The notes: generated from the letters alone by a model not told the origin. DNA of 64,000 bases from Clostridiales bacterium (GCA_017961235.1 JAGCXQ010000049.1:145605-209604), one strand, 5' to 3'; counted from the first letter of the stretch, positions 8,167 to 17,900 are shown. Numbers and translations are program-made.

Positions 8167-8833
8167 CAAATGCTACTAAACCGCAGTCCGTCGGATGATC
8201 GATCAGCACGACATCCTTCCCTTTCGTCTTATAACGAAGAAGCATCGATGTGATCAGAATGTCACCGGCGCCGCCAAACACCTGAAGGATCGAAATAATA
8301 AGAAGCAAAAGCTGTCCTGCGAAGATCGATATGATCCCCAGAAGGATCCCGAGGATCGTCATCGGCATCATCGAACCGATGATATATGTCTTTTTCTTAA
8401 GAGGGGAAAGACATGCACAATATGGTGTAAGCTGCTCCTTAATAAAGCCGTACTGGATATCTTTCTTCCCGTTTTCCGCTCCACGGGACCAGCAAAAACC
8501 ATGGATCAGTTCATGGATTACAGCAAGCGGAATAAAGGACACAAAGACGACTGCAAGATAGATGAAATATCTTGGTGAGTCCTCCTTAAGTAATGTCAGC
8601 ACTCCGAAATGTCCATTATAAAGATAGTAGCCCAAGACGATCAATGCGACAAAAGGAAGAGTTAGAAGAACACCGACAAAATTCGCCTTTGCAATCGATA
8701 CCGTCAGGTCTTTTCTCTTATATCCTTTTTCCAGAAGCGCAGCTTCTTTTGCCTTAAAATTCGCCTTTCTCTTGATCTCCGCCTCAGTAAGCTTTCGTTC
8801 TTTCTTCGGCTTAGTATCCGGATTTTTACTCAT
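8156..8833 (-). CDS. DUF3267 membrane protein, putative zincin metalloprotease
   Basis: A 225-residue membrane protein of the DUF3267 family. A Lys-rich cytoplasmic N-terminus (1-45) is followed by transmembrane segments near 50-72, 90-108, 150-170 and 172-195. HELIHGFCW (107-115) carries an HExxH zinc-protease motif at the membrane face. It also has TPYC near 136, GGAGD (187-191) and DHP (212-214), all shared with a paralogue at 32521-33174. The family is annotated as putative zincin peptidase; activity and substrate are unproven. It is transcribed alone. Confidence 0.8.
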   Translation of the reverse strand: MSKNPDTKPKKERKLTEAEIKRKANFKAKEAALLEKGYKRKDLTVSIAKANFVGVLLTLPFVALIVLGYYLYNGHFGVLTLLKEDSPRYFIYLAVVFVSFIPLAVIHELIHGFCWSRGAENGKKDIQYGFIKEQLTPYCACLSPLKKKTYIIGSMMPMTILGILLGIISIFAGQLLLLIISILQVFGGAGDILITSMLLRYKTKGKDVVLIDHPTDCGLVAFEKA

Positions 8834-8906
8834 GAATGGTACCGTCCTAAATCATTTTTTACGAATGAAATTATACTATATTCAGGAGATCTCGCAAATA
8901 AAAGCA

Positions 8907-9509
8907 TCACATATGCGCATAACGGCTTCCCCAGAGCTTTTGGATCATTTCAAAATTCGGATCATCAAATTCGTAGCGAGTATCTCCTTCATTCAGAAGC
9001 ATAACTTTATTCATGTCTTCATCCCAATAATACAGGGACGTCTGACCTGCATCATATGCGGAATGTTTTTCGGTCTTTGGTGCTTCGGGATCAAATTCAG
9101 TGGCATATTTATAGAGCTCATTGATAAAATCCTGATCATAGTGGAAGGAAACCATATCAGATGATAGATCGATCACCGAATCAACATCATCTTTACTGAA
9201 CTCAGGAGGAGTAAAATCACCTGCATCTAGTGAATAGTAATAGCATCTTCCGTCGCCGTAGATAGCATAAACAGTATATTGATATCCCCATGCATTATTT
9301 CTATATTCATAGGTGAAAAGTAGTCGATCCGCAGCTGTAAGCGGCTGCTCACCGGTATTTTCTTCATTATCGACATCAGCTTCTGCTTCTGTAGCGAATC
9401 CCTGCGGTGTCAGTAATCTCCCTGTGGATTCTACCTTTTTCTTACAGCCGCACATTGAAGATGCAAGCATGATAACTACCATAAACGCACTGATTTTCCG
9501 GATATTCAT
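8907..9509 (-). CDS. Small predicted lipoprotein, unknown function
   Basis: A 200-residue protein with a hydrophobic signal sequence (6-18) ending in a cysteine-containing lipobox-like SSMCGC; lipidation at C20 or C22 is possible, followed by Lys-rich residues. The mature part is acidic and matches no domain I recognise. AGGAG precedes the start. It is expected to be anchored on the outer face of the membrane. Confidence 0.7.
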   Translation of the reverse strand: MNIRKISAFMVVIMLASSMCGCKKKVESTGRLLTPQGFATEAEADVDNEENTGEQPLTAADRLLFTYEYRNNAWGYQYTVYAIYGDGRCYYYSLDAGDFTPPEFSKDDVDSVIDLSSDMVSFHYDQDFINELYKYATEFDPEAPKTEKHSAYDAGQTSLYYWDEDMNKVMLLNEGDTRYEFDDPNFEMIQKLWGSRYAHM

Positions 9510-9570
9510 ACAACTACTCTCCTCTTCCCTTTTATAAGAAGACGAGAGTGAGTTCTTTTCTGTTGCGTTT

Positions 9571-10509
9571 TTAGTCTGATTTTGTTTTCTTAAACCGTAA
9601 ATTACTTAACGTGATTCCGAAAAGAACGAGTACCACGCCAACCGCAACGGTCCAGCTCATTTTCTCATGGAACCATATGATACCGTTCAGAGTAGCAACC
9701 ACCGGCTCTACGGATGCAATGATCGATGCCTGTCCGTTCTCGACTTTCTTTAAGCCCTGGGTATATACAAGATACGGTATGACAGTAGAAACCATCACAA
9801 AAGCGACAGAAAGAGCAGCAATCTTTAGGGATCCGGTGGATACTTCCCATACCTTAGCCGGCTTTGCGAAAAGTACTGTACCGAAACTTGCAAATAGAAA
9901 GGTGTAGAAACTGATCGTCGCAGAAGTATATCCTCTTTCCAGAGCATAGCGTCCAAAGATCGAATAGAGCGCATATCCGAGGCCGGCACCAAGACCGATG
10001 AAAAGTGCTTTTACCGTAATCGTATCTGAGCCGCCGATAACACCGATCACGAAAACAAGACCGATAAAAGAAATAAACAACGATGCCAGCTTGATCTTCG
10101 TCAGTTTTTCCTTGAAACAAAAAGCGGAAATGACCATCACAAAAGCCGGAGCGGTATAAAGCAGGATCGCTGCGACCGAAAGCGATGTGATCGTGATCTC
10201 TGTAAAATAGCAGAGATTAAAGAATACGATACTAAGAAGCCCTGTCCCGAGGAAGCACCAGAGGTCTTTGAGACGGATTTTAAAGAGTTTACGGTCTTTC
10301 AGTAAAAGAATCACTGCCATAAAAACAGTCGTCAGCACAGCCCGAAGAAAGACTATATCCCACGAAGACAGCCCTCTGTTATTCAGAGGACGAACAAATA
10401 GTCCCATGCATCCCCAGAGGATACCGGCCAGAAGGATAAGTAATTTACTGCCTATGGATCTTGTATCATTCTCTGTTGCGGAGTCGTTTCTCGTCATACA
10501 TCTAATCAC
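9571..10509 (-). CDS. EamA/DMT family transporter
   Basis: A 312-residue integral membrane protein with about ten transmembrane helices made of two EamA repeats, typical of drug/metabolite transporters that move amino acids or other small metabolites. The substrate cannot be told. The start drawn is GTG at 10509; an ATG four codons in (10497) is possible, and neither has a strong ribosome site. It follows the GH32 gene by 32 bases on the same strand. Confidence 0.85.
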   Translation of the reverse strand: MIRCMTRNDSATENDTRSIGSKLLILLAGILWGCMGLFVRPLNNRGLSSWDIVFLRAVLTTVFMAVILLLKDRKLFKIRLKDLWCFLGTGLLSIVFFNLCYFTEITITSLSVAAILLYTAPAFVMVISAFCFKEKLTKIKLASLFISFIGLVFVIGVIGGSDTITVKALFIGLGAGLGYALYSIFGRYALERGYTSATISFYTFLFASFGTVLFAKPAKVWEVSTGSLKIAALSVAFVMVSTVIPYLVYTQGLKKVENGQASIIASVEPVVATLNGIIWFHEKMSWTVAVGVVLVLFGITLSNLRFKKTKSD

Positions 10510-10541
10510 GACTGTTTCCAGCCGTTTAAGTCACTTTCCGG

Positions 10542-11654
10542 TTATTTTTCTATATAGGAAGTCCTGCTCATTATACCACTTTTCGAAATTGACTCAGAGA
10601 CGCAGCCGTCCACTAAACGGATTCCATTAGAAGAATTGCTGAGAATAACTCCATCCGGAAGATCTTCTTTCCTGATCGGGATGAACTCGTGATAAAGCCG
10701 CTTCCCTTTCTCTGTCTGAACAAGCGTCAGTTTTCTCGGGAAACACTGGATCCCTCGGAATCCTTCCTTTTCTGTCGGAGTATTTCTCGCACCATTGGAA
10801 AAATCACCGAGCCAGGCCATAAAGATCGTATCCTTCACATTCGAAAAGATCGTACCCGCATAGAAATCCGGACCGTAATCGACCAGAAGTACTTCGTTTT
10901 GAGATAGATCAGCTGAAAAACATCTTCCATCAAAACCTCCGATAAAATACTGCATCACTCGGGCATGCGGTACTGCTTCTTCAGGAAATTTGCAAAACTC
11001 GGACTCGGGAACATCCATACTGAGTATGAGTACGTATTTACCTTCGGAACAAAACATGCACGGGCATTCGATCATGCCGTGCAGCGCATATTCCGGAAGA
11101 TTGAACTCACCAGTCTTTTTCCATGAAAGAAAATCCGTTGAATGATAAAACTCGACACAGGTTTCCCGTGTGATGATCAAGGTGTAACCGCCGAGGATCG
11201 TATTTCTGAACACTTGGGGATCTCTTGCCGGTGTATGAGCCGCACCGGGAATGATCGGATTTTCTTCGTATTTATGAAATGTCAGTCCGTCTGTGCTCCA
11301 GGCCAGGCACTGGCACTCTCTGGCTGTCTCCATCTTGTGAGAGGTATAGAAAGCAAGCAGCGCAGGGCTATCCTTCGTTCCCCACCCTGTCACATTATCG
11401 GTATCAACGAAGCAGGAACCGGAATAGATCACGCCTATATCGTCAGGATATAGTGCAATCGGAAGATGCTCCCAGTGGATCAGATCAGCCGATACAGCAT
11501 GCCCCCAGTGCATGGTATCCCAAACCAGAGAATCCGGATCATGCTGATAGAAAAGATGATATTTCCCCTGATAAAATACAAGGCCATTCGGATCGTTCAT
11601 CCATCCTTTTTCCGGGGTAAAATGTATCTTCGGCCGAAGCATGCCAGAATTCAT
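10542..11654 (-). CDS. GH32 fructosidase, short form
   Basis: A 370-residue glycoside hydrolase family 32 enzyme, expected to cleave sucrose, sucrose 6-phosphate or fructans. All three catalytic motifs of the five-bladed propeller are present: WMNDPNG (18-24, nucleophile Asp21), ARDP (143-146) and ECP (196-198). No signal peptide, so it is intracellular. It is clearly shorter than the usual 450-500 residues: the C-terminal beta-sandwich seems mostly missing. No PTS or sugar transporter is beside it. It starts 19 bases after a cysteine desulfurase gene and may share its transcript. Confidence 0.85.
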   Translation of the reverse strand: MNSGMLRPKIHFTPEKGWMNDPNGLVFYQGKYHLFYQHDPDSLVWDTMHWGHAVSADLIHWEHLPIALYPDDIGVIYSGSCFVDTDNVTGWGTKDSPALLAFYTSHKMETARECQCLAWSTDGLTFHKYEENPIIPGAAHTPARDPQVFRNTILGGYTLIITRETCVEFYHSTDFLSWKKTGEFNLPEYALHGMIECPCMFCSEGKYVLILSMDVPESEFCKFPEEAVPHARVMQYFIGGFDGRCFSADLSQNEVLLVDYGPDFYAGTIFSNVKDTIFMAWLGDFSNGARNTPTEKEGFRGIQCFPRKLTLVQTEKGKRLYHEFIPIRKEDLPDGVILSNSSNGIRLVDGCVSESISKSGIMSRTSYIEK

Positions 11655-11673
11655 AAACCGTCTCCTCTTCTCT

Positions 11674-12804
11674 TCAGAAATTCTTCTTCAAAATATCGCA
11701 AAAAGCAGAAACAAAAGATCGTATATCCTGTTCGGTATTATAAGTGCCGATGCTGACGCGAAGCGAATTCCCCGCTTCTTTTTCTGATGCACCGATAGCT
11801 TTAAGAACATGCGATACTTCATGATCTTTCGAAGAACATGCTGCCCCGCCGGAGATTGCAAATCCGGCATAATCAAGAAGCAGAAGCATCTTTTCTCCAT
11901 TCACACCGGGAACATAGAAATTCACGATTCCGGGATGCGATACTTCACTATCCCCATGGAAAAGCACTTGCGGGCATTCTTTCTGAAGTGATCGGCATAG
12001 TTCCTGCCGAAGATCAAGAATGTGTCCGAGATTACTGTCCATTTCAGATATCCCAAGTTGTAAGGCCTTTGCCATTCCGATGATTCCCGGAAGATTCTCC
12101 GTTCCGGCACGATGTCCGTATTCCTGGGCGCCGCCGACAACAAATGACGGGATCTTCACCCTGTTTCGGATAAGAAGTCCGCCTGTTCCGTAGGGCCCGT
12201 AGAATTTATGCGAGGAGAAGGATAAAAGGTCCGCTTGAAGATCAGAAAAATCTACCGGAAGCGAGCCTACCGCCTGTACAGCGTCCGTATGAAATAAGGC
12301 TCCATGCGCATGTGCGATCTCAGATAATCTGATGATCGGTTCGATGGTTCCTATCTCGTTATTTACCATCATAACAGATACCAGCGCCGTGTCATCGGTG
12401 ATTACTTTTTCCAGGTCATCGGCGGATACGGATCCGTATTTATCGACCGGAAGATAGGTAATTCGAAAGCCTTCTTTTTCCATGCGTTTGCAGGCATTTA
12501 AAACGGCGGGATGTTCGATGGGAGATGTAATGATATGCTTCTTTTCCCTGTCCGGGAATCCGGCAAAAGAAACCGCCCAGTTATCCGACTCGGTTCCACC
12601 GGAAGTAAAGTACACTTCCGTAGGATCACAGTGCAGACTAACGGCGATGCTCTCACGGGCATCCTCAAGTGTTTTTCGCGAAGACTGGCCTTCATGATGA
12701 AGTGAGGAAGGATTTCCATATTCGGAATAAGCAGCATTCATTGCTTCAAGAGATTCCGGTCGGATCTTCGTCGTCGACGCATTATCCAGATATACCCGTG
12801 ACAT
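11674..12804 (-). CDS. Cysteine desulfurase, NifS/IscS family
   Basis: A PLP enzyme (376 residues from this start) taking sulphur from cysteine for iron-sulphur clusters or thiolation. The PLP lysine is in SSHKFYGP (K200) and the catalytic cysteine in GGAACSSK (C323). The ATG at 12804 is preferred over one ten codons upstream because GGAGGAGGG lies just before it and the protein then begins MSRVYLDNASTT, as family members do. No IscU, IscR or SUF scaffold genes are in the window, so its acceptor is unknown. A second cysteine desulfurase lies at 22790-23929. Confidence 0.9.
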   Translation of the reverse strand: MSRVYLDNASTTKIRPESLEAMNAAYSEYGNPSSLHHEGQSSRKTLEDARESIAVSLHCDPTEVYFTSGGTESDNWAVSFAGFPDREKKHIITSPIEHPAVLNACKRMEKEGFRITYLPVDKYGSVSADDLEKVITDDTALVSVMMVNNEIGTIEPIIRLSEIAHAHGALFHTDAVQAVGSLPVDFSDLQADLLSFSSHKFYGPYGTGGLLIRNRVKIPSFVVGGAQEYGHRAGTENLPGIIGMAKALQLGISEMDSNLGHILDLRQELCRSLQKECPQVLFHGDSEVSHPGIVNFYVPGVNGEKMLLLLDYAGFAISGGAACSSKDHEVSHVLKAIGASEKEAGNSLRVSIGTYNTEQDIRSFVSAFCDILKKNF

Positions 12805-12838
12805 CTTCTTCCCTCCTCCTTTTATATTCAGCATTACT

Positions 12839-12844
12839 ATTATA
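12839..12844 (-). promoter_or_regulatory. -10 element upstream of the first cysteine desulfurase
   Basis: A perfect TATAAT on the minus strand, about 35 bases before the start codon; no convincing -35 was found. Confidence 0.4.
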
Positions 12845-12862
12845 GCCTAATTGGAAGGTAAA

Positions 12863-12897
12863 GAAAAAAGCTCTCCGTGAACACGAAGAGCTCTTCT
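12863..12897 (-). terminator. Terminator of the MarR-ABC operon
   Basis: On the minus strand, stem AGCTCT/AGAGCT (12887-12892 and 12869-12874) is followed by a run of six T. Confidence 0.7.
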
Positions 12898-12919
12898 CTT
12901 TGATTGAAACCTGATTTTA

Positions 12920-15900
12920 TTACTCTGTACGGAGAGCAACGACCGGGTCCTTCTTCGCTGCGGAGCGGGACGGGATAATACCTGCGATCAGGGTCAGGAA
13001 CATACTGATAAGGATCAGGATGATCGCTGTAACGATCGGCAGAACGCCGGTAAGATTGTTCAGACCTGTAAGGTTGTGAACGATGATGTTGATCGGAATC
13101 AGTAACAGGTACGTGATCAGAACACCCAGGAGACCGGATGTAAATCCGATGATGATCGTCTCCGCGTTAAACATACGGGATACATTCTTCTTCGAAGCAC
13201 CGAGAGAACGGAGGATACCGATCTCTTTCGTTCTTTCCTGAACGGAGATCAATGTGATAACGCCGATCATGATCGAGGAAACAACGAGGGATACAGCTAC
13301 GAAAGCGATAAGAACGTAGGTGATCGCATCGATGATCGTTGTTACGGAAGACATCAGGATACCGATGTAGTCGGTGTACTTCAATTTCTGAAGTTCCGGA
13401 ACATTCTGGTTGTATTCGTCGATGCAGTCAACGATCGTATCTTTGTTCTCGAAGGAGTTCGCATAGAGGCGGATCGAAGCCGGAACATCAAGATCCAGAG
13501 ATCCGAGACGGATAAGGTTAAAGTCGTATGTGAACGGAGAGAACTCAAGGATGGAATCATAGAATGCGGCGCATGCAGCATCATCAAAATTTCCCATGTT
13601 CTTATCAAGAGCAGCAGACAGTTCAGCAGGAGACTTCGTCTGAAGATCCTTCTCGATCTTCGCAGCATACTCCTTGAGGAACTGCTCACGAATTCCCTTC
13701 GCAAATACCTGCTTCATATCATCGTCAGACATCTGCGCCATATAACTCTTGACAGTCGCCTCATCCATGCCCATCTCTTCCGTCATCTGCTTAAGCATCA
13801 TCGCTTCCATGGTCGGACGATCAAGCTGGGAAAGAGACATATCCACATAATCCTGGATCTGCTTCTCGGTAGGGACGCTCATGACCTTAACGTACATGTC
13901 TGCTTTACCCTGATCATCAAGCTCGGAAACGAACTTTCTGAAGTATTCTGCCTTTTCGTTCACGGATACGGCAGCGACTTCTTCCTTGAAAGGAAGTCCG
14001 GATGTAACATCGATCTTCGGGCTCTTCAGCTGAGCAGCAACGGCATCAGAATTCTGACTCTCATTGATGATGTATTCGGTCAGCATGTGTGTGTATCCGA
14101 TCGTACCGTGATGGCTGGTGGATACAGCATCTTCGTTCGGACGTACGATACCGACGACCTTAAGTGTCATACCATTGTCGTAGAGGTACTGCAGACCCTG
14201 CTCAGACTCTCTCATATCGATATAAAGTCCGGTGGAAGGATCGTAGTTCCAGCAGCTGGAAGGCAGAACGGAACGGAATTCGAGATTGCAGATCTCTTCA
14301 TAAGACCAGTGCTTGTCGGAAATCTCGAGAGGCTTCTTATTCATCGCAGACTTCATCATGGTAGAGATCTCTTCTTCTGTCTTAAGACCGAGAGCATAAA
14401 GGGTATAGTCATTCAGCTCGTTGTTCTCATCAAGGAAAAGCACGATCTCATCGTATTTTTCCGGCCAGCGGCCATAAATAACATCATACTGCTTATGTGT
14501 AACCGGGTTTGTGGCTTCACCGTTCTTTCCAGGAAGCAGCTCGCTCCAGAGTGTCATGGAACTGCTCATAAGCTGGGAAGACTGGCTGTTCTGTGTATTC
14601 ATGCTGCTCAGGTCGATGTTATACATAGACTTAGTATATTCACCGATAAGAGCGGACATGAGTTCATTCGTATCCGAGTGGATGATCTTACCTTCAATAT
14701 TCTTCGTATAGATCGCAAGGTTGAGATTATAAGAATACTGTACACCGGAAAGTGCATTAGAGAGCTTACTATCAGACTTCGCTCTTTCTTCTTCGATATA
14801 TTTCTTGAAGGAAGAAAGGTCGTTTTCCTGAGTCTCTACAGCGATCAGAGAGTTCATCATATCGTAGATTCTGTACTTCTGATAAACAGCATCTTTTTCA
14901 TGAACCGTCTTCTGCTCTTCATTACCGGCAAAAGCATTCAGAAGGGTACTGAGATCAACTGTCTGCGCCTGGATCTCGAGAGGATATGCAGAGATCGTAT
15001 CTTCCTGAACATCATTAATGAAGTTATGTGTACCCTGAGATACCGAGTAGATCAATGCAATACCGATAATACCGATCGATCCTGCAAAAGAAGTAAGGAT
15101 CGTTCTGCCTTTCTTTGTAAAGAGGTTCTTAAGGGACAGGGAGAAAGATGTGAAGAAAGACATGGAAGGCTTTTTCTCATTCTTCGAAGCTTCTTTCTTC
15201 GCTTTCTTATCCATCGCGGCAACATCCGCTGCGATCTTCTCCGCTTTCTTCTGCTCTTCTTCAGTAAACGGAGCGGAGTCACCTGTGATCTTACCGTCAA
15301 GCATTCTTACAATACGTGTAGAATACTTCTCGGCAAGTTCCGGGTTATGGGTAACCATGATAACGAGTTTCTCTTTCGAGATCTCTTTTAAGATATCCAT
15401 GACCTGTACGCTGGTTTCTGTATCCAGAGCACCGGTCGGCTCGTCGGCAAGGATGATATCCGGATCGTTTACGAGAGCACGTGCGATAGCAACACGCTGC
15501 ATCTGACCGCCGGACATCTCGGAAGGTCTTTTCTTAAGCTGATCGCCAAGGCCTACTTTTCTCAGTGCCTCCGCCGCACGCTCGCGACGCTCCTTCTTGC
15601 TGACACCGGAAAGAGAAAGTGCGATCTCGACATTCGCGAGAACATTCTGATGCGGGATCAGGTTGTACGTCTGGAAAACGAAACCGATCGTATGGTTACG
15701 GTAAGTATCCCAGTCTCTGTCCTTATAATCCTTCGTGGATCTTCCGTTGATGATCAGATCACCGGAGGTGTACTGGTCAAGACCGCCAATGATATTCAGC
15801 ATGGTCGTCTTACCGCATCCGGACTGGCCGAGGATCGAAACAAATTCACTGTCACGGAAGCCGAGGGAAACGCCCTTCAATGCTTCCACAGGATTGCCGC

Positions 15901-15940
15901 CTGCCGGATAGATCTTTACAATGTCTTTTAGTTCTAGCAT
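12920..15940 (-). CDS. ABC transporter, ATPase fused to FtsX-type permease
   Basis: A 1006-residue MacB-like exporter half. Residues 1-220 are the ATPase: Walker A GQSGCGKT (38-45), signature MSGGQ (141-145), Walker B ILADEPTG (162-169), switch H197. A charged linker leads to the first transmembrane helix (about 281-300), then a very large extracytoplasmic region (about 301-860), then three C-terminal helices with the FtsX-type ERTKEIGILRSLGAS motif. Such proteins are mechanotransmission-type transporters that export peptides or lipids, or protect against antibiotics acting at the membrane. It lies 44 bases after a MarR regulator, from one promoter. Confidence 0.9.
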   Translation of the reverse strand: MLELKDIVKIYPAGGNPVEALKGVSLGFRDSEFVSILGQSGCGKTTMLNIIGGLDQYTSGDLIINGRSTKDYKDRDWDTYRNHTIGFVFQTYNLIPHQNVLANVEIALSLSGVSKKERRERAAEALRKVGLGDQLKKRPSEMSGGQMQRVAIARALVNDPDIILADEPTGALDTETSVQVMDILKEISKEKLVIMVTHNPELAEKYSTRIVRMLDGKITGDSAPFTEEEQKKAEKIAADVAAMDKKAKKEASKNEKKPSMSFFTSFSLSLKNLFTKKGRTILTSFAGSIGIIGIALIYSVSQGTHNFINDVQEDTISAYPLEIQAQTVDLSTLLNAFAGNEEQKTVHEKDAVYQKYRIYDMMNSLIAVETQENDLSSFKKYIEEERAKSDSKLSNALSGVQYSYNLNLAIYTKNIEGKIIHSDTNELMSALIGEYTKSMYNIDLSSMNTQNSQSSQLMSSSMTLWSELLPGKNGEATNPVTHKQYDVIYGRWPEKYDEIVLFLDENNELNDYTLYALGLKTEEEISTMMKSAMNKKPLEISDKHWSYEEICNLEFRSVLPSSCWNYDPSTGLYIDMRESEQGLQYLYDNGMTLKVVGIVRPNEDAVSTSHHGTIGYTHMLTEYIINESQNSDAVAAQLKSPKIDVTSGLPFKEEVAAVSVNEKAEYFRKFVSELDDQGKADMYVKVMSVPTEKQIQDYVDMSLSQLDRPTMEAMMLKQMTEEMGMDEATVKSYMAQMSDDDMKQVFAKGIREQFLKEYAAKIEKDLQTKSPAELSAALDKNMGNFDDAACAAFYDSILEFSPFTYDFNLIRLGSLDLDVPASIRLYANSFENKDTIVDCIDEYNQNVPELQKLKYTDYIGILMSSVTTIIDAITYVLIAFVAVSLVVSSIMIGVITLISVQERTKEIGILRSLGASKKNVSRMFNAETIIIGFTSGLLGVLITYLLLIPINIIVHNLTGLNNLTGVLPIVTAIILILISMFLTLIAGIIPSRSAAKKDPVVALRTE

Positions 15941-15984
15941 CTTTCTTCTGTCTCCATTTCCTTTAGATTATTATGCTTTGAAGA

Positions 15985-16440
15985 TTATTTGCTTTTCTTA
16001 GATTTGAGTTCCTGCTGTTCCACCTTATCAACGATCTGACTGATCTGACGGCAGCTGTCGATGAATTCCTTAATCTTTTCCACTCCGAAGTGATCCACGA
16101 TCGCACCCGAATAAAGAAGGATCTCGCGCTGCTGCTCCTGGAAAAGTGCTTTTCCGGAATCCGTGATCGCAACCATAACCTTTCTGCCGTCGGATGGATC
16201 CGTCCGCTTCTCGATCAGGCCTTTATCAGCCATTTTCTTCAGGAGAACCGCCACACGGGCCGTGCTGACATTCATGTATTCACTGATCTCTCCAGCGGTT
16301 ACTTCATGATCGGAACACATAAGAAAACAGAGAACATTGCTGATCCCCATAGACTGAACGTCGAGTTTCTGTAGAAATTCCAAAGGATGAATACTACTGA
16401 ATTCCTGTAATAATTCAATTACTTCTTTCTCTGAAGCCAT
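15985..16440 (-). CDS. MarR family transcriptional regulator
   Basis: A 151-residue winged-helix regulator. The DNA-binding part lies at about 45-105 (GEISEYMNVSTARVAVLLKK region, then the wing DPSDGRKVMVAI). MarR proteins are dimers that repress nearby transport genes and release DNA on binding a small ligand. It heads an operon with the ABC exporter, and a palindrome right after the -10 of its promoter is the likely binding site, implying autorepression. Confidence 0.9.
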   Translation of the reverse strand: MASEKEVIELLQEFSSIHPLEFLQKLDVQSMGISNVLCFLMCSDHEVTAGEISEYMNVSTARVAVLLKKMADKGLIEKRTDPSDGRKVMVAITDSGKALFQEQQREILLYSGAIVDHFGVEKIKEFIDSCRQISQIVDKVEQQELKSKKSK

Positions 16441-16458
16441 TCTGTCACTCCTAAATTG

Positions 16459-16471
16459 CTAACTGGGTTAG
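16459..16471. promoter_or_regulatory. Probable MarR operator
   Basis: CTAAC-TGG-GTTAG, a perfect inverted repeat directly beside the -10 and over the expected transcription start of the marR-ABC operon. Confidence 0.65.
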
Positions 16472-16500
16472 ATTATATTCTTTCCGACAGAATAGTTCAA
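16472..16500 (-). promoter_or_regulatory. Promoter of the MarR-ABC operon
   Basis: TTGAAC (16495-16500), 17-base spacer, TATAAT (16472-16477) on the minus strand: a strong sigma-A promoter. TTAGGAG is the ribosome site. Confidence 0.85.
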
Positions 16501-16544
16501 TGCGCAAATACACAGAAATAAGCAAACGTTTTTTGAATTCTTTG

Positions 16545-17900
16545 TTACTTATTATCAGAAGTCTTATCGGACGGAGTATCCATTTTCTTTAAAGGAGTAC
16601 CGTTCTTCAGGTGGTCCATCCACTTACGGATCTGGACTTCATAGCCGAGATTTCCCGGTTCATAGTACTTCGTCCCGACCATCTCATCCGGCAGGAACTG
16701 CATATCCACATAGTGCTCCGGATAATCGTGAGCATACTTATATCCGACAGAATACCCCATATCGAGCATCCCTTTAGCCGGAGCATTACGAAGATGCATC
16801 GGCACCTCACCGGTACGCTTATTCGCCACATCGGCGAGAGCTTTGTCGATCGCAAGATAGGAACTGTTTGATTTCGGGCTTGTGGCCACCGTTACGGCTG
16901 CTTCTGCAAGCAGAATTCTGGCTTCCGGCATTCCGACGGCCATCACGCCCTGATAGGCGGCCATCGCGACCAGGATCGCATTCGGATTGGCCATACCAAC
17001 GTCTTCTGAAGAACAAATCAGTATGCGTCTTGCAAGGAATTCAATATCTTCACCGGAATGAAGTGCTCTGGCCAGATAAAAGATCGCCGCATCCGGATCA
17101 CTTCCACGCATAGACTTGATCATGGCGGAGATATTATCATAATGGCTCTCCCCGTCCGTATCAAAGGCAAGAGAACGCTTCTGCATGCAGTCCTGCATGA
17201 TCTCTTCATCGATCGTAATGGTCCCCTTCTCATCCGGAGGCGTCGTAATATACGCAAGTTCCAGAGAACGAAGCGCGATACGGGCATCCCCGTTACAGAG
17301 GTCGGCAATATAAGCCAGTGTGCGGTCGGAGATCTCGATCGGTTCATTACCAAGGCCGCGCTCTTTATCATTTAGCGCCTGCTTTAAGATAGCAATGATA
17401 TTCTCATCGGTAAGAGGCTTTAACGAAAGGACCGTCGATCGGGAGATAAGTGCTTTATTCACCTCGAAGAAAGGATTCTCCGTGGTCGCACCGATCAGGA
17501 TGACAGTTCCGTCTTCCACATGCGGCAGAAGCGCATCCTGCTGCATCTTATTGAAACGATGGATCTCATCTACGAAAAGCACTACCCTTCCGTTCGGGGT
17601 CAGGATCGGGTTCTTCGCATCTTCCACGATACGTTTGATGTCGGAAACGCCTGCCGTCACGGCATTGATACGCTCGAATTTGGCAGATGTCGTATGTGCG
17701 ATAAGTCTTGCAAGTGCGGTCTTTCCTGTTCCCGGAGGACCAAAAAGGATGATAGAGGACAGCCGGTCTGCCTCGATCATCCTTCTTAACATTTTTCCTT
17801 CACCGAGGATGTGCTCCTGGCCGATATATTCGGACAAAGAACGAGGCGCCATGCGGAATGCTAAAGGTTCTCTCTTTTTGTATTCCTCATTGGCGCCCAT
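16545..17900 (-). CDS. rarA: Replication-associated recombination protein A (RarA/MgsA)
   Basis: A 451-residue AAA+ ATPase related to clamp loaders and RuvB, acting at stalled replication forks. Walker A GPPGTGKT (54-61) and DEIH Walker B (111-114) are visible, followed by sensor motifs and the MgsA C-terminal domain. Full length for the family. GAGGA lies before the start. Confidence 0.94.
   Translation of the reverse strand: MGANEEYKKREPLAFRMAPRSLSEYIGQEHILGEGKMLRRMIEADRLSSIILFGPPGTGKTALARLIAHTTSAKFERINAVTAGVSDIKRIVEDAKNPILTPNGRVVLFVDEIHRFNKMQQDALLPHVEDGTVILIGATTENPFFEVNKALISRSTVLSLKPLTDENIIAILKQALNDKERGLGNEPIEISDRTLAYIADLCNGDARIALRSLELAYITTPPDEKGTITIDEEIMQDCMQKRSLAFDTDGESHYDNISAMIKSMRGSDPDAAIFYLARALHSGEDIEFLARRILICSSEDVGMANPNAILVAMAAYQGVMAVGMPEARILLAEAAVTVATSPKSNSSYLAIDKALADVANKRTGEVPMHLRNAPAKGMLDMGYSVGYKYAHDYPEHYVDMQFLPDEMVGTKYYEPGNLGYEVQIRKWMDHLKNGTPLKKMDTPSDKTSDNK

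Noticed and set aside
14087..15391. 434-codon frame antisense to the ABC transporter
   Set aside because: A shadow of the coding strand, with Arg/His-rich composition and no domain.
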